Source: Acinetobacter corruptisaponis (GTDB lineage Bacteria > Pseudomonadota > Gammaproteobacteria > Pseudomonadales > Moraxellaceae). Taken from it: a DNA stretch of 64,000 nucleotides. Location: NCBI RefSeq assembly GCF_030053775.1, contig NZ_CP125669.1:682001-746000 (forward strand), read 5' to 3'. Both the position numbers and the translations under genes were made by a program. Positions 62,900 to 64,000 of the stretch are shown piece after piece. How positions within the stretch are numbered: position 1 is the stretch's first letter; the number at the start of each line of letters is the position of its first letter. Under the pieces are notes generated by a model that saw only the letters and a list, made by a program, of their open reading frames with translations, was not told the DNA's origin and did not search any database.

Positions 62900-64000
62900 T
62901 TATAATCCCACATAAAATTTCTCAATCAACTGTCGTGTTTTTACTAACAAATTAGTTAATACAGTGTCCCGCTCAAAAAGCTTAACCTTGTAGTTTGGCA
63001 ATTCTTTCATTTCTTCTTTTCTTGGTAAACGTTTATTGAACTCGTAATTGTCCAAAACCTGTTTCATTGCTTCAGGCTTGAGATTTTCTTGTTCACAAAA
63101 GTGCTGATAGGCTTGCTCTTTTTCCGCATCCCAAAACTGAGCAAAAGCCACTTGTACACTTTGCCCATTAATCATTTTTGGCATGTTTTCTTCAATAAAT
63201 TTTTGTATCAAGTCTTGCTTGTCATGCAAGCTAATATCACTGCCAATCAGATCATGTACTTGGGCTTCGTATTTCTTACGCTGCTCATCTGTTTCAGCAT
63301 TCACTGCCATCTGTAACAGTGTCAGGATATAACCTACATTGATACGATCACTGTGCAGCAAATCCAGTTGGAAATCGACATCATCCAGCACCGAGACTTT
63401 TTCTTTCTTGGTGGTTTTTCGAATCGCTCGACAGAGATCAGCATACTTAGATGCAAAATTCGCAAAGTGCTGTTTATCCAACACGGTTTGATCTTGGTCA
63501 TATTCCACAAAAGTTTGTAGTTGGGCGTTATAGCGCATCACTTCTCGGAAAGCTTTAATAAACTCCAGTTGCTCATCTTCGGTGATTAAAGCATCTACAG
63601 CCTGATAATCAGGTGTGATCCTCAATAACTTTTCGACCGCTTGCTCATAGTCTTGTTTGATTTCCTCAAAGCTTGGCACAAGAACCGTCTTTCTTGCTTC
63701 TTTATTGGAAAATAATGCCAGTGCTTCATCTGTAGCCCGTTTTAGGTTACGGAAGCAAATAATATTCCCAAATGGTTTTTTATCATTATAAACACGGTTA
63801 GTCCGTGAAAAAGCCTGAATCAAACCATGATATTTCAGATTTTTATCGACATATAAGGTATTTAAAGGCTTTGAGTCAAAGCCCGTAAGAAACATATTCA
63901 CGACCAGTAAGATATCAATCTGCTTTTTCTTTACCCGATCTGCAATATCACGGTAATAGGCATAGAAACCATCGCCAGAATTGTAATTGGTTCCAAACTG
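62900..64000 (-). CDS. hsdR: Type I restriction enzyme HsdR, C-terminal part (5' end outside window)
   Basis: The reading frame is open to the right edge, so the gene begins beyond it; 366 codons plus the stop are visible. Helicase motif V region ILLVVNMFLTGFDSKPLNTLYVDKNL and motif VI HGLIQAFSRTNRVYND identify the DNA-translocating motor of a type I restriction subunit. A long C-terminal helical domain follows (for example LPRKEEMKELPNYKVKLFERDTVLTNLLVKTRQLIEKF), which docks onto the methylase core. HsdR cuts foreign DNA after ATP-driven translocation. hsdM and hsdS should lie beyond 64000; their presence cannot be seen here. Confidence 0.9.
   Translation of the reverse strand, partial: QFGTNYNSGDGFYAYYRDIADRVKKKQIDILLVVNMFLTGFDSKPLNTLYVDKNLKYHGLIQAFSRTNRVYNDKKPFGNIICFRNLKRATDEALALFSNKEARKTVLVPSFEEIKQDYEQAVEKLLRITPDYQAVDALITEDEQLEFIKAFREVMRYNAQLQTFVEYDQDQTVLDKQHFANFASKYADLCRAIRKTTKKEKVSVLDDVDFQLDLLHSDRINVGYILTLLQMAVNAETDEQRKKYEAQVHDLIGSDISLHDKQDLIQKFIEENMPKMINGQSVQVAFAQFWDAEKEQAYQHFCEQENLKPEAMKQVLDNYEFNKRLPRKEEMKELPNYKVKLFERDTVLTNLLVKTRQLIEKFYVGL

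Overview
The window looks like a chromosomal segment of an Acinetobacter species. It is AT-rich and almost fully coding. It carries a divergent aceI/aceR chlorhexidine-efflux pair very close to the family prototype, solute-binding-like proteins and small hypothetical families that I know mainly from Acinetobacter, and ordinary Gammaproteobacterial housekeeping genes. No tRNA, rRNA, CRISPR array, complete insertion sequence or prophage was seen. The assignment comes from recognising protein families, not from a database search.

Layout. 1-4.3 kb: the iron-sulfur cluster operon iscS(partial)-iscU-iscA-hscB-hscA-fdx, ending in a bidirectional terminator. 4.3-5.8 kb: a thioredoxin-reductase-like flavoprotein divergent from an Rrf2 regulator, with two similar palindromes between them. 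5.8-11.4 kb (minus strand): a membrane adenylate cyclase, a HIT protein and mfd. 11.4-20.3 kb: an SDR, aceI/aceR, transaldolase, a LeuE-type exporter, a BenE-type transporter, a Kef-type antiporter, an RDD protein and a dienelactone hydrolase. 20.4-22.2 kb: a large lipoprotein. 22.4-23.0 kb: a broken Uma2-family gene. 23-28.1 kb: one NarL-type response regulator and two tandem paralogous histidine kinases. 28.2-30.9 kb: pepN. 31.2-34.5 kb: a small unknown gene and five consecutive DUF2147 exported-protein genes. 34.7-41.4 kb: a zinc-ribbon protein with thiM, an AraC regulator, a PIF1-type helicase, an alpha/beta hydrolase and a glutamine amidotransferase. 41.4-45 kb: two paralogous solute-binding-like proteins, an AraC regulator and a 57-residue membrane protein. 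45.1-48.9 kb: an unknown protein and cydA-cydB plus a 40-residue subunit-like ORF. 48.9-53.1 kb: a MocR regulator overlapping an AraC regulator, then enoyl-CoA hydratase and SDR. 53.5-58.7 kb: dnaE-trmJ-cysE. 58.9-61.9 kb: two lipoproteins, one with a lipase-like domain. 62-64 kb: two small unknown genes and the C-terminal part of an HsdR subunit that runs off the edge.

Working together. The isc cluster is one assembly line: cysteine desulfurase, scaffold, A-type carrier, co-chaperone, Hsp70 and ferredoxin. The two sensor kinases appear to feed one response regulator. Their sensor halves differ while their kinase halves are almost identical, which suggests two inputs to one output. The cyd genes form a compact operon for a cyanide-insensitive-type bd oxidase. 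The parts most worth following up are the two-kinase locus, the DUF2147 array (including a copy whose start has been remodelled by a one-base deletion), and the small membrane ORFs.
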